A stretch of 64,000 nt of DNA from Desulfomonilia bacterium (GCA_036567785.1 DATCTV010000062.1:248001-312000), one strand, 5' to 3'; positions 1-9,383 are shown, counted from the first letter of the stretch. The notes: generated by a model from the sequence alone, not told the origin. Numbers and translations: made by a program.

Positions 1-193
1 CAGTAATATGAGGACGAACATTCGTTACGGTAAGCAGGGTGTATGCCCAGAGCTTGGAAAGGGTGAATGCGAGGTTGCCGGTTCTGCTAAATATGGCTGC
101 TGATGTAATGGGTATGAAAAGCACCAGAGTGGCAATTACAGCCCATAAAGAAAGCCACATGATTTTTAACGTATTAACCAAAGGATTGTGCAT
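1..193 (-). CDS. Partial 1-acyl-glycerol-3-phosphate acyltransferase-like protein (N-terminus only)
   Basis: The minus strand reads open from an ATG at 193, behind a strong AGGGAGG ribosome site, to the left edge of the window, so only about 64 codons are present. The peptide has a hydrophobic segment (about residues 12-38, WLSLWAVIATLVLF and on) followed by LSKLWAYTLL and NVRPHI. This hydrophobic start followed by an aromatic-rich LxxLWA segment and a short NV/GV-type strand is usual for PlsC-family acyltransferases of phospholipid synthesis; the catalytic HxxxxD box would lie outside the window. It begins 22 bases after the deoxyribosyltransferase-like gene and is probably in the same operon. 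The family call is an inference from a short stretch. Confidence 0.5.
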   Translation of the reverse strand, partial: MHNPLVNTLKIMWLSLWAVIATLVLFIPITSAAIFSRTGNLAFTLSKLWAYTLLTVTNVRPHIT

Positions 194-215
194 GAATTTC
201 CTCCCTGTTAATAGA

Positions 216-842
216 TTAATTGTCAGCCTGAGCCTCTGATATCCTCATTATTTCAATTATAATTTCATTCTGCTCTTTAGTGTTCAATCCTGATGACGGG
301 ACGTGCTTTAGAAAAGACCATATCTTTTCTCCGTAATTTACTGCCTTAAGCAGTCTTCCTGAAATATTTGCGGCGGATGGCTCAATGTTTCTTATGACAT
401 CAGGCAGCATTTTGAGTCTGCTGACAGGCGGACATGCAGAAAGGCCTCTGATCATTGAATTGTCGCCGCCTTTGAATATCGTTCTTACATCATTCTTGTA
501 TAATACAACAGGTTTTCCGGCTGCAAACGCGATGCCTGCCTCTGCAACGGCACCTTCATCCGGTACTCTTCCGTTCATGTTCATAACGAGACAGTCACAT
601 CTCTTCACAATCTGATATACATCCAGGGCGAATATTGCGTTGTCCATTTTCCTCCTGCTGCCCATTAAATCCACATTTAAAGGGGTGTTTATAAATCTGG
701 TCACGAAGCGTTCTATTCCGTCCCTATGTGGAAGGAAAGTAATGAATCCCGAGTCTTCGAGCACCTTAGAGATTGCCGACATGCCGGCCGTTTCTTCAGG
801 ACAGAAAAGGGGTCCTGAGCAATAGACGTATTTAACTCCCAC
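216..842 (-). CDS. Nucleoside 2-deoxyribosyltransferase-like protein
   Basis: A 208-residue protein with the N-terminal CSGPLF motif (8-13) and the DG/NGRxxDEG loop (91-97) followed by a glutamate in AEAGIAFAAGKP (E101), the pattern of the nucleoside 2-deoxyribosyltransferase/DUF4406 group. Known members move deoxyribose between bases or hydrolyse the glycosidic bond of nucleotides (MazG-independent salvage). The start is GTG at 842, one base after the stop of the upstream TPR gene, with AAAGGAAAG as ribosome site inside that gene's end, so the two are translationally coupled. The C-terminal 75 residues (from about 130) are not part of the core fold that I recognise. Substrate is unknown. Confidence 0.7.
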   Translation of the reverse strand: MGVKYVYCSGPLFCPEETAGMSAISKVLEDSGFITFLPHRDGIERFVTRFINTPLNVDLMGSRRKMDNAIFALDVYQIVKRCDCLVMNMNGRVPDEGAVAEAGIAFAAGKPVVLYKNDVRTIFKGGDNSMIRGLSACPPVSRLKMLPDVIRNIEPSAANISGRLLKAVNYGEKIWSFLKHVPSSGLNTKEQNEIIIEIMRISEAQADN

Positions 843-843
843 G

Positions 844-2058
844 CTACTTTCCTTTCAGCAGGTTTTCATACAGTTCTTTGGCTTCTTTCATATTGATGCG
901 ATTTTCAGCCATGATTGAAGGGCCGCCCTTGTCGGGGTTCTTTGTTATCAGATTTTCCAGAACCTTGATTGCCTCGCCCTTTCTGCCCTTGTATTCGAGC
1001 AGGAGGGCCTTCGAATACGGGATCTGGATCACGTCCGGATATACTATTGCAGCTATGTCCAGTGATGTAAGAACGTTTTCCGCCGTGACGCCTGCTGCGT
1101 TCATGCCTTTTTCAGTAACCCAGCCGCCATTTGTTATCATTGGCGCCATGGTTATTGCGAATCCGAAATTATTATACTGGGAATTTTCACGCCAGAAAAA
1201 GAGAACAAGCTCGAAAAATGTCGAAAAATGGCTTGCCTTCTTAATCAGACTGGCGTGCTGGACGGATCTTCCAAGGCACGCATTGTACCAGTATTTTGCC
1301 GGGAGACTATTGGGAATCAGCTTGTTTGCCCTTTCACCGTAGGTAATTCCCTTCTTGTAATATGTCAGCCCCTTTTTACTGTCTCCAACGTTGGTAAAGT
1401 AATCACCCATGTAAGAGCATGTCCTGATGGCCCATATCTGGACCGCTCCGTTGTCAGGGTTTGAACTGGCCCAGTCCTCCATCATCTTTTGCGCCTGTGT
1501 CGCCTTGTCTATATCATATCGGGACGCCCAGAGCTTTGCGAAATTATCCCATCCCGGCATACTGGATATGGGATCGAGACTTTCAATATAAGGCTGGGGA
1601 GATATATCCTTTATCCAGTTTCCGTATCTTGACATAATCGAGGCAGATGAATCTATGTTTGATGCGGCATCGATAAGAAGCCTTACAGCCAGGACGTTAT
1701 CCTTGTCTAAACCTCTGGCCTTTGCTGCATAGGTCACAGCATTATTGAAGGATTCAGATCTGATTTTGCCCGAAGAACGCTTTCCTTTGAGGCAATATAC
1801 CCTTGAAAACCACAAATTGAGGCTGACATTGTTCGGGTCTGTTTTCTCGATCCCCTTGAGCAATGAGATAAGCTGATCGATGTTTTTTCCGTCCCAGTGC
1901 TTGTCCCACTGCTGACGAAAGGCCTGCCATTCGGGTGTATTCGACTGAAACGGTGGGTCAATATCGTACGGAGTGGAAAAGGCTGTAGCCGGGCAAGACA
2001 GAATCGTGATGAATAGAATTGCAGTTAATACAGAACAATTTTCTTTAAAAAGTTTCAT
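844..2058 (-). CDS. Exported TPR-repeat protein
   Basis: A 404-residue protein with a signal peptide (about 1-28, hydrophobic core VLTAILFITILSC ending in ATAFS) and no obvious lipobox use, so probably periplasmic. The rest is helical with degenerate tetratricopeptide units: a pair around residues 50-75 (DPNNVSLNLWFSRVYCLKG), another around 105-120 and the last around 340-375 (YSKALLLEYKGRKGEAIKVLENLI, KNPDKGG). TPR units mediate protein-protein contacts; no catalytic domain is visible. It is the first gene of a likely three-gene operon with the deoxyribosyltransferase-like gene and the plsC-like gene. AGGAGG lies 12 bases before the ATG. Function not recognised. Confidence 0.6.
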   Translation of the reverse strand: MKLFKENCSVLTAILFITILSCPATAFSTPYDIDPPFQSNTPEWQAFRQQWDKHWDGKNIDQLISLLKGIEKTDPNNVSLNLWFSRVYCLKGKRSSGKIRSESFNNAVTYAAKARGLDKDNVLAVRLLIDAASNIDSSASIMSRYGNWIKDISPQPYIESLDPISSMPGWDNFAKLWASRYDIDKATQAQKMMEDWASSNPDNGAVQIWAIRTCSYMGDYFTNVGDSKKGLTYYKKGITYGERANKLIPNSLPAKYWYNACLGRSVQHASLIKKASHFSTFFELVLFFWRENSQYNNFGFAITMAPMITNGGWVTEKGMNAAGVTAENVLTSLDIAAIVYPDVIQIPYSKALLLEYKGRKGEAIKVLENLITKNPDKGGPSIMAENRINMKEAKELYENLLKGK

Positions 2059-2114
2059 AATTAAAAAGTCCTCCTGTTTTGATAATAAAGATTATTCTGA
2101 TGCAAAAAAATGAA

Positions 2115-2990
2115 CTAACACTCTCTCTCGTATCCTCCAGGTATTGCTGCATAAACACAGCATGCAAAAACAATTGCACAACCGAAAAACATCCTCAGTG
2201 TCAGTGGCTCTTTAAAAAATATTACCCCAAGAAAAACGTTAAGTACAGGATTAAGTATGCTGATCAGAGAACCTTCCGCTGCCCCTACAAATTTATAGGC
2301 ATGCGTCATCTGGAGCTGGGCTGCTGCAGCTACAACACCGATGAGTACAAGCATTCCCCAAGCCCCTGCCGGAAATGAATAACCCTCTTTGGCTGATGGG
2401 ACAATAGCGAACATGAGTCCGAACAGGCATTGAGAAAATAATATTGCCCTTGACGAATCTGTTTCATGCAGCTTTTTGATTGACAGGATTGCCCATCCGG
2501 AAAGAAGACCGGCGAAAAGAGCTAGTAAGTCCATAAGAGATATTGAGTCAATACCTTCAGGCGGTATTACTATCAGATACAACCCTGTTGAAGCTGCTAT
2601 TATTGCAATCCAGATTCCGATTGAAACAGGTTTCTTGAAAAGAAGAGGTGAAAGCACGGCGGCCCATAAAGGATATGTGAAAGTAAGAACTGTGGCCTTT
2701 GCCATACCGATTTTGTTTATAGTATAGAAGAAGATACAGACGGCTGCTCCGCCAAAAATTCCACGGGAGGCAAGCCATGAGCAGTTGACAAATTTTAACG
2801 GATACTTTTTTGACAATGAGAGTACGAGAATGATCATGATGCAGACTGCAAACCTCATCTCGGAAGTCTTCCATCCGCTCAGATTGTAGAAGCTGTTTGC
2901 ATATCTTACGAATACGGCCATGAAACTGAACAGTATTGAAGATGAAACCATCCACAAAACTCCGGTTATTCCGGGAGATAAACGTTTCAT
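2115..2990 (-). CDS. EamA/DMT-family transporter
   Basis: A 291-residue integral membrane protein with about ten hydrophobic helices in two repeated halves, typical of the drug/metabolite transporter (EamA) superfamily. The first half starts GVLWMVSSSILFSFMAVFVRY and the second carries the usual signature near the C-terminus: EGSLISILNPVLNVFLG followed by FKEPLTLRMFFG. I chose the ATG at 2990 because GGGTGG lies just upstream; an in-frame start at 3119 would add 43 residues that read as non-coding. It is divergent from the beta-oxidation operon. Substrate cannot be told from sequence. Confidence 0.8.
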   Translation of the reverse strand: MKRLSPGITGVLWMVSSSILFSFMAVFVRYANSFYNLSGWKTSEMRFAVCIMIILVLSLSKKYPLKFVNCSWLASRGIFGGAAVCIFFYTINKIGMAKATVLTFTYPLWAAVLSPLLFKKPVSIGIWIAIIAASTGLYLIVIPPEGIDSISLMDLLALFAGLLSGWAILSIKKLHETDSSRAILFSQCLFGLMFAIVPSAKEGYSFPAGAWGMLVLIGVVAAAAQLQMTHAYKFVGAAEGSLISILNPVLNVFLGVIFFKEPLTLRMFFGCAIVFACCVYAAIPGGYEREC

Positions 2991-3074
2991 AATATAAAAC
3001 CACCCTTTATTCTGAACCAAGTTAAAAATGATGATGTGTACATTAACAAAAACTATGTTTATAATAAAGAACTC

Positions 3075-3103
3075 TTGATTTAACATGGAGCTTGCTGTAT
3101 AGA
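3075..3103 (+). promoter_or_regulatory. Candidate sigma70-type promoter of the beta-oxidation operon
   Basis: TTGATT (3075-3080) and TATAGA (3098-3103) are separated by exactly 17 bases, with the ATG of the fused dehydrogenase/hydratase at 3181. This would leave an untranslated leader of about 70 bases. It sits in the divergent region shared with the EamA gene. No FadR-like operator was recognised. Prediction by eye only. Confidence 0.45.
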
Positions 3104-3180
3104 CTGAACGTTGATTCATTCTTCAATCATAAATTTCGGCTTTATAGAAATGTTAATAAATCACTAACGCAGGAGGTAGT

Positions 3181-5586
3181 ATGGTTAGGAGAATCAAAAA
3201 GGCTGGAGTTATCGGCTCAGGCATCATGGGTGGCGGAATTGCTGCTCTGCTGGCCGGTGCTGGCGTAGATGTCGTACTTCTTGACATCGTACCGTTCGAC
3301 CTGAAGGATGAGGAAAAGAACGATCCCAAGGCCAGAAACAGATTTGTTCTTGCGGGCATAGAAGCTCTGCAGAAGGCAAAACCGCCGTTGCTGTTCCAGA
3401 AAGAAGACCTGGCACGCATTACAACCGGCAACCTTACTGACGACTTCGACAAGCTTGCAGACTGTGACTGGATCGTAGAGGTCGTTGTTGAAAACCTCAA
3501 GATCAAACAGGATCTCTTCAAGAGGCTGGAAACAATCAGGAAGCCCGACACGATCGTTTCATCGAACACTTCCGGAATTCCTCTTAAAGACATGTCCGAA
3601 GGATTGAGCAAAGGTTTCAAGGAACATTTCCTCGGGACACACTTCTTCAATCCTGTCCGCTGGATGCATCTGCTTGAGATCATCCCCGGTGCCGAAACAA
3701 AGAAAGAGATACTCGATTTTATTGCCGACTTCGGAGAGAACAGGCTTGGCAAAGGTATCGTCTGGGCTAAGGACACTCCAAACTTCATCGGAAACCGCAT
3801 AGGCATCCATGGAATAAGCCTTACGATCAATCAGATGCTCAAGGACGGGCTTACCATCCCCGAAGTTGATGCGCTGTTCGGACCGGCACTCGGCCGCCCG
3901 AAGACTGCCATTTTTGCAACAGCAGACCTTGTAGGTCTCGACACAATGACTCATGTTACTCAGGGTACATATGACAAGTGTGTAGACGATGAGGAAAGGG
4001 ATGTATTTATAATCCCGGATTTCATTAAAGCGATGCTGGACAAGAAACTTCTCGGAAATAAAACAAAAGCCGGCTTCTACAAGAAAGACAAAACACCTGA
4101 AGGGAAAAGGGTTAAACTGGTTATCGATGCAAAGACAGGTGAGTATGTAGAAGCTGGAAAACCGACATTTGCATGCCTTGATGCGGCAAAAGCAGCCAAG
4201 ACCCTTTCCGATAAGCTGCAGGCAGTTGTTTACGGAGATGACAAGGGCGCTAAGTTCGCATGGAAGGTCGTTGCAGGCGCGTTTATTTATTCCGCAAACA
4301 GAATTCCGGAAATTTCCGATACTGTTGTCGAAATCGACAACGCAATGAAATGGGGATACAACTGGGAGCTCGGTCCATTCGAGTCCTGGGATGCAATCGG
4401 AGTGGAGAAGTCTGTAGCGAAGATGAAAGCGGAAGGAATGAAGATTCCGGCTAACGTCGAGAAGATGCTCGCATCGGGCGCCAAATCTTTCTACAAGCTG
4501 GAAAAAGGCAAAAAGATGTTCTATGACTTCGCATCGGGCACATACAAGGCTGTCAAGGTCAATCCTTCAGCTATAAGCCTTGCGGCATTGAGAGCTGAGA
4601 ACAAGGTCGTAAAGACATCGCCTTCAGCGTCATTGATAGACATCGGAGACGGCGTATTCTGCCTCGAATTCCATTCAAAGATGAACGCGATCAACAAGGT
4701 TATGGTCGATTTCATGTCTGAAGCTGGCAATTATGTAAATGAAAACGGTGTCGGCATGGTGATTGGAAATCAGGCTGGCGGTATGCCAGGCGCATTTTCG
4801 GCCGGCGGAGACCTGGCGTACATGCTGGGAGCTGCAAAAGAAGGCAAATTCGACGAGATAGACAATTTCATTAAGAATGTCCATTCCGGAATCATGGGCC
4901 TGCGTTATGCCCCGTTCCCGGTAGTTGCAGCCCCTTACGGAATTTCAATCGGCGGAGGATGTGAAGTATGCCTTGCATCCGACAGGATTGTTGCACATAT
5001 GGACCTGATAATAGGACTTGTCGAAATCGGTGCAGGTCTTGTTCCCGGCGGTTGCGGCATGATAAATCTCTGGAGAAAAACAATCACGTCCAAACCGGAA
5101 ATTTCAAAGGTTACAGACTATGCGGGATTCTTCCTCGAGGCATTCATGTGTGTGGCAATGGCAAAGACGACAATGTCTGCCAAGGAAGCAAGGGCGAGGG
5201 GATTCCTCACTGCAGAAGACCGCATTGTCATGAACCGCGACAACCTTATCGGTGAAGCCAAGAAAGAGGTCCTCAGGATGGTTGAAGACGGATATGCGCC
5301 CCCGCTCAAGAAGAAGATACCGGTATTCGGACGGGAAGCACAGGGCATGATTGAGGCTGAAATGCTGAACCTTAGACTCGGCTGGAAGATCACTCCTCAT
5401 ATGGAACTGATATCCAAGAAGATAGGATTCTGCATGTCGGGCGGAGATGTACCATCAGGAACACTGGTCAGCGAAGAATATCTGCAGAAGCTGGAAAGAG
5501 AAGCATTCGTTGAGCTGTGGAAGACCGAGAACACGCAGAAAATGGCCGAGAACATCATGGCCACCGGCAAACCGCTGTTCTTGTAG
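3181..5586 (+). CDS. fadN: FadN-type 3-hydroxyacyl-CoA dehydrogenase/enoyl-CoA hydratase fusion
   Basis: An 801-residue two-step beta-oxidation enzyme. Residues about 5-440 form the NAD-dependent 3-hydroxyacyl-CoA dehydrogenase: dinucleotide loop GSGIMGGG (12-19), catalytic-type HFFNPV (about 154) and the C-terminal dehydrogenase repeats. Residues about 480-720 form a crotonase domain with both catalytic glutamates: GGGCEVCLA and VEIGAGLVPGG. The dehydrogenase comes first and the hydratase second, the reverse of E. coli FadB and the order of Bacillus FadN. AGGAGG precedes the ATG. The thiolase follows after 29 bases, so the pair can carry enoyl-CoA through to acetyl-CoA release. In a syntroph this could also run in the synthetic direction. 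Confidence 0.88.
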   Translation: MVRRIKKAGVIGSGIMGGGIAALLAGAGVDVVLLDIVPFDLKDEEKNDPKARNRFVLAGIEALQKAKPPLLFQKEDLARITTGNLTDDFDKLADCDWIVEVVVENLKIKQDLFKRLETIRKPDTIVSSNTSGIPLKDMSEGLSKGFKEHFLGTHFFNPVRWMHLLEIIPGAETKKEILDFIADFGENRLGKGIVWAKDTPNFIGNRIGIHGISLTINQMLKDGLTIPEVDALFGPALGRPKTAIFATADLVGLDTMTHVTQGTYDKCVDDEERDVFIIPDFIKAMLDKKLLGNKTKAGFYKKDKTPEGKRVKLVIDAKTGEYVEAGKPTFACLDAAKAAKTLSDKLQAVVYGDDKGAKFAWKVVAGAFIYSANRIPEISDTVVEIDNAMKWGYNWELGPFESWDAIGVEKSVAKMKAEGMKIPANVEKMLASGAKSFYKLEKGKKMFYDFASGTYKAVKVNPSAISLAALRAENKVVKTSPSASLIDIGDGVFCLEFHSKMNAINKVMVDFMSEAGNYVNENGVGMVIGNQAGGMPGAFSAGGDLAYMLGAAKEGKFDEIDNFIKNVHSGIMGLRYAPFPVVAAPYGISIGGGCEVCLASDRIVAHMDLIIGLVEIGAGLVPGGCGMINLWRKTITSKPEISKVTDYAGFFLEAFMCVAMAKTTMSAKEARARGFLTAEDRIVMNRDNLIGEAKKEVLRMVEDGYAPPLKKKIPVFGREAQGMIEAEMLNLRLGWKITPHMELISKKIGFCMSGGDVPSGTLVSEEYLQKLEREAFVELWKTENTQKMAENIMATGKPLFL

Positions 5587-5615
5587 GCAGAAATTGTAGG
5601 ACAGGAGGATTAACA

Positions 5616-6845
5616 ATGAGAGAAGCTTATATAGTTCAGGCAGTAAGGACACCCGGTTGTAGAAGGGCTCGCGGCGCTTTCAATCAGACCAGACCGGAAG
5701 ATCTTCTTAAGACCGCACTAAACGGCCTCATGGAAAGGGCTGGCGTCGACAAAAAGGAAGTTGAAGATATACTTGTCGGTTGCGCATTTCCGGAAGCCGA
5801 GCAGGGTCTTAATATAGGAAGGATCATTGCACAGATGTGCGGATTCCCGGATGACACCTGCGGTGCTGTCGTTAACAGGTTCTGTTCATCGGGCTTGGAG
5901 GCCATTGCCCTTCAGACTTCACGTATTCTTTCGGGATGGTGCGAAGTTGCAATCGGCGCCGGACTCGAATCCATGTCAATAGTTCCCATGGGTGGAAATC
6001 TGCCCAGGCCGCATCCCGAATGGGCCAGGGAAAACCCGAATGTATATATATCGATGGGCATGACGGCTGAAAACGTAGCCCAGAGATATGACATAACAAG
6101 AGAAATGCAGGATGCTTTTGCTGTATCATCGAACAAGAAGGCCGCTGCCGCACAGGAAAAGGGACTCTTCACTGAAATAGTTCCGACACCGGCAGTCAAG
6201 TATGTTGAAAAGGGCGGTGAATGGGTTAAGACAGTCACTATGCAGACGTTCGATGACGGTGTTCGTGCCGATACGACCATGGAAGGTCTTGCAAAGCTGA
6301 AGCCTGCATTCTCCAATGCAAATCCTTGGGTGAAGAACTGTGGTTCAGTAACAGCGGGCAATTCATCACAGACGACAGACGGCGCAGCGGCAACGCTTGT
6401 AATGAGCGGTGAAGCAGTCAAAAGGCTCGGCGTTAAGCCGATCGCAAAGATTAAGGCATATGCCGTTGCCGGTTGCAGGGCTGACGAGATGGGCGTAGGT
6501 CCGAGATATGCCATCCCCAAAGTTCTTAAAATTGCAGGAATGACGATTGATGATATGAAAAAAGACGGCATATTCGAGATCAACGAGGCATTCGCATCCC
6601 AGGCACTCTATTGTGCGCGCGAACTTGGAATCGGCGACGAAGAGCTGTGGTCACACGAAAGCGACAAGAGGATAATCAACGTAAACGGCGGCGCAATAGC
6701 CCTTGGCCACCCGCTGGGCTGCACGGGCGCAAAACTGGCTGCCACCCTTGTCACAAATATGCAGAGACTCGGAAAGAAGTATGGAATCGAGTCGATGTGC
6801 ATCGGTGGCGGAATGGGTGCAGCCGCGATATTTGAACTCTGCTAG
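5616..6845 (+). CDS. fadA: Acetyl-CoA C-acyltransferase (thiolase)
   Basis: A 409-residue thiolase that cleaves 3-ketoacyl-CoA with CoA. The acyl-accepting cysteine is C90 in NRFCSSGLEA; the C-terminal signatures are NEAFASQAL, GGAIALGHPLGCTGA (catalytic His) and MCIGGGMGAAA (second catalytic Cys). Length and motifs fit the degradative thiolase I class. I chose the ATG at 5616 because ACAGGAGG lies directly upstream; the open frame continues 33 codons further upstream inside the preceding gene but that part has no thiolase similarity. It is the second gene of a two-gene operon ended by the palindrome at 6863-6898. A large open frame on the opposite strand is a codon-bias shadow. Confidence 0.9.
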   Translation: MREAYIVQAVRTPGCRRARGAFNQTRPEDLLKTALNGLMERAGVDKKEVEDILVGCAFPEAEQGLNIGRIIAQMCGFPDDTCGAVVNRFCSSGLEAIALQTSRILSGWCEVAIGAGLESMSIVPMGGNLPRPHPEWARENPNVYISMGMTAENVAQRYDITREMQDAFAVSSNKKAAAAQEKGLFTEIVPTPAVKYVEKGGEWVKTVTMQTFDDGVRADTTMEGLAKLKPAFSNANPWVKNCGSVTAGNSSQTTDGAAATLVMSGEAVKRLGVKPIAKIKAYAVAGCRADEMGVGPRYAIPKVLKIAGMTIDDMKKDGIFEINEAFASQALYCARELGIGDEELWSHESDKRIINVNGGAIALGHPLGCTGAKLAATLVTNMQRLGKKYGIESMCIGGGMGAAAIFELC

Positions 6846-6862
6846 ATTGATCTAAAATAAAC

Positions 6863-6898
6863 AATAAATAAGGCCGCCATATGGCGGCCTTATTTATT
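6863..6898. terminator. Perfect palindromic rho-independent terminator
   Basis: A perfect 36-base palindrome (18-base arms with no loop bases by symmetry) with a GC core GGCCGCC/GGCGGCC flanked by A-rich left and T-rich right tails. It lies 18 bases after the thiolase stop and would work on both strands. Confidence 0.85.
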
Positions 6899-6990
6899 TC
6901 AGTATGATTTCTCAATTATTGCCGGAAAAGGGAGCTCAAATCGATTTTATTCCTTTGTTTTAAGCGGGCTTGTTTGCTACAGGATAAAGG

Positions 6991-7881
6991 ATGAACAGGG
7001 GCATCATCTATGCAGTTACGGCATATATAATATGGGGATTTATTCCGGTATATATAAAACAACTCAATAATGTCCCTGCGCCGCAGCTTTTGAGCCACAG
7101 GATTGTATGGTCTTTTGTGAGCCTGCTCATTGTGATCCTGACAATGTCGCGAATTTCCACATTTGGAAAATCAATAAGAAATGCGGGAGTCCTCAAGATA
7201 TATTTTATGGCCGCAATTCTTATAGGAATAAACTGGTTTACCTATGTATGGGCCGTGGGTGCTGGTTTTATAGTCGAGGCGAGCCTTGGGTACTTTATTA
7301 ATCCACTCATAAGCGTTCTCCTCGGGGTGTTCTTTCTCAGGGAAAGGCTTCGCATATGGCAATGGGTTCCCATACTCATCGCAGGCACGGGTGTGGCGTT
7401 TCTAACATTCGTCTATGGCAAGATACCTTGGATTGCCCTGGTACTTGCCTTCTCGTTCGGATTCTACGGAATGGTAAAGAAGAAAGGGGAACTCAATTCG
7501 CTCGACGGACTTTCGCTCGAGACTGGAATTCTTCTAATGCCGGCCTTGATCTACATTTTCCTTATGGAATTGAACGGCAGAGGAGTAGTTTTTCATTCGG
7601 GAGTCAGCACAATCCTGCTGCTTATGGGCGCAGGTGTCATCACGGTTGTGCCTCTGCTCTTGTTTGCCTCGGCGGTGAAGAAGATAGCTCTTACGACAAT
7701 AGGCATCCTTCAGTATATCGCGCCAACTCTTCAGTTTCTCGTAGGGGTGGTTATATATAAAGAGCCTTTCAATCTTTCCAAACTGACAGGTTTCGGGATA
7801 ATATGGTTTGCCCTCATTATATTCGGCATTGAAAGCTGGATTCATCATCAGGCGCAGCCTTTTGTTACGGATATTGAATAA
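6991..7881 (+). CDS. rarD: RarD-type EamA permease
   Basis: A 296-residue ten-helix membrane protein of the RarD branch of the EamA superfamily. The N-terminus GIIYAVTAYIIWGFIPVYIK and HRIVWSF, and LQYIAPTLQFLVGVVIYKEPF near the C-terminus, match the RarD signature closely. E. coli RarD was named from chloramphenicol sensitivity, but the natural substrate of the group is not settled. It stands alone on the plus strand after the palindromic terminator, convergent with the HAD gene. ATAAAGGATG provides a ribosome site overlapping the start region. Confidence 0.85.
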   Translation: MNRGIIYAVTAYIIWGFIPVYIKQLNNVPAPQLLSHRIVWSFVSLLIVILTMSRISTFGKSIRNAGVLKIYFMAAILIGINWFTYVWAVGAGFIVEASLGYFINPLISVLLGVFFLRERLRIWQWVPILIAGTGVAFLTFVYGKIPWIALVLAFSFGFYGMVKKKGELNSLDGLSLETGILLMPALIYIFLMELNGRGVVFHSGVSTILLLMGAGVITVVPLLLFASAVKKIALTTIGILQYIAPTLQFLVGVVIYKEPFNLSKLTGFGIIWFALIIFGIESWIHHQAQPFVTDIE

Positions 7882-7894
7882 CAGTTTAATACGT

Positions 7895-8554
7895 TCAATG
7901 GGGCGCCGTTGCCAGCAGGTCTTCGAGAGTTATATCGGTAAGTGATTTAAGTTTTATATCAGCCTCATCGCCTACAAGAGAGCGGGTCACCTGATTCGGA
8001 ACAGCAACAGTAAAAAGGCCGGCAGCTTTTGCGGCTTTTATACCGTTCGGAGAATCTTCTATGGCGATTGCTTCGCTTGGTTTGCAGCCCAGCACCTCGA
8101 TTATCTTGAGATAAGGGTCCGGAAAAGGTTTGTGCCTAGCCGTATCCTCTCTGCATACGATCGCGTCAAATCTGTCGAGAAGTCTTTTCCTGCCAAGGTG
8201 TTCTTCTATCCAGCTATGATTCGCACTGGATGCAATTCCGAGCTTCAGGCCTATGCTTTTTGCAGTCAGGATTGTCTTTTCAATACCGGGAAGCAAAGGC
8301 AGTCCTTTATTCAATTCCGATTCTCTTGTCGCGTACGCAAGTGCCATTTCCATGCGGTCGATAGGAAGGCCGGTAAGCTCCCTCAGGTCTTCATATGGAT
8401 CAAAGCCGCTAACAGGCACTCCAATACATTCCGCCCATTTATCGATAGTCAGCTCGTGTCCGTGTGTGAAATAGATCTCACGCCATATGTTGAACGCCGT
8501 GCTTTCGGTGTCCATGATTGTCCCGTCAAAATCAAATATGATTGCCTTGATCAT
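7895..8554 (-). CDS. HAD-superfamily phosphatase, subfamily IA (beta-phosphoglucomutase-like)
   Basis: A 219-residue haloacid dehalogenase-type phosphatase. Motif I is DFDGTIMDTE (nucleophile D8, acid/base D10), motif II SSANHSW, motif III a lysine in ARHKPFPDPYL, motif IV IEDSPNGIKAAKAAG. The helical cap between motifs I and II places it with the phosphoglucomutase/sugar-phosphatase group. It is the last gene in a minus-strand run; the methyltransferase ends four bases before its start, so they are probably co-transcribed. A sugar-phosphate substrate would fit the SIS isomerase further upstream, but that is inference. Confidence 0.82.
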   Translation of the reverse strand: MIKAIIFDFDGTIMDTESTAFNIWREIYFTHGHELTIDKWAECIGVPVSGFDPYEDLRELTGLPIDRMEMALAYATRESELNKGLPLLPGIEKTILTAKSIGLKLGIASSANHSWIEEHLGRKRLLDRFDAIVCREDTARHKPFPDPYLKIIEVLGCKPSEAIAIEDSPNGIKAAKAAGLFTVAVPNQVTRSLVGDEADIKLKSLTDITLEDLLATAPH

Positions 8555-8558
8555 TGCT

Positions 8559-9335
8559 CTATTCAGCCTTTTTCAGAATATAGATCTGCTCGAGCTTTAT
8601 GTCATCCTTGATAGGCTGAAAATCGTAGTATCCGTAAACCGATTCGATCTTTAGTCCGTTTGATTGAAGAAGACCTCTGACTTGATCAGGATACATATAG
8701 AATAAGTCGAAGTTATGTTTGTGTTCGCTTATCAATTCATTATTTTTGTATATTCTATAGATATTATTGCATTCGATGACTTGGTTTACCTTGTCATGGC
8801 GGCCTTGACTCTCGAATCTCCTGAGACTCTTGCCATCCGGCAGATCTATATTGAGTCCTTCGATATCCTTGTATATTCCCCAGTGTTCGATTAAATCAGT
8901 TAAAGGGTTGAATAAAGTAATCACTGTTGTTGATGTGGAATCCATGTGTTGTTTTATGCTCTCAAGGCAGGTTATGCGGTCAGATTCTGTGATGAGCCAC
9001 TGAAAAGACCTGAAGGGTATGATAATCCAGTTGAACGTTCTTCCAAGATCAAAGACACGCATGTCCCCTTTTACTATTTCGATTCTGCCGAATAATTTTT
9101 TAGGCAGCCCTCTTATCTTCTCAATGAAGACTGCAAGCATCTCATCCGACAGGTCGAGGCATGTCATCAGGCAGCCATGTTCTGCTAGTTCGATTGCAAC
9201 TCTGCCAGTCCCGGCTGCAAGTTCGAGAACGGATGAACCGGGAGGTATGATTTTTTTATAAAAGGGGATATCGTCCTTTGCTATTGAACGATTGTCATAA
9301 TCATAGATAAATGCGGTATCTTTATACAGGTCCAT
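8559..9335 (-). CDS. Class I SAM-dependent methyltransferase
   Basis: A 258-residue methyltransferase. The SAM-binding motif I is VLELAAGTGRVAIELAEHG (about 34-52), followed by an acidic end of strand 2 (CLDLSDEML) and motif DMRVFDLGRTFNWIIIPFRSF, which resembles the methyltransferase-25 group acting on small molecules. The C-terminal half is beta-rich (NQVIECNNIYRIYKN). No substrate can be named. It precedes the HAD gene by four bases. A perfect 14-base palindrome sits about 50 bases upstream of its start. Confidence 0.8.
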   Translation of the reverse strand: MDLYKDTAFIYDYDNRSIAKDDIPFYKKIIPPGSSVLELAAGTGRVAIELAEHGCLMTCLDLSDEMLAVFIEKIRGLPKKLFGRIEIVKGDMRVFDLGRTFNWIIIPFRSFQWLITESDRITCLESIKQHMDSTSTTVITLFNPLTDLIEHWGIYKDIEGLNIDLPDGKSLRRFESQGRHDKVNQVIECNNIYRIYKNNELISEHKHNFDLFYMYPDQVRGLLQSNGLKIESVYGYYDFQPIKDDIKLEQIYILKKAE

Positions 9336-9383
9336 TCAAGATTCCATTAGGACTAGCTCAGTCATAAGCTCGAAGACAACCAT

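Noticed and set aside
39-239. Plus-strand 66-codon frame at the left edge
   Set aside because: It lies opposite the PlsC-like N-terminus, which has a strong ribosome site and a membrane segment; the plus frame has no ribosome site and no family features.
3153-3830. Minus-strand frame of 225 codons inside the fused dehydrogenase gene
   Set aside because: Shadow of a strongly biased coding strand; low-complexity Ser/Phe/Arg composition and no ribosome site.
5912-6583. Long minus-strand frame (223 codons) inside the thiolase gene
   Set aside because: It is opposite a gene with all catalytic motifs; Ser/Pro/Ala-rich nonsense-like composition marks a codon-bias shadow.
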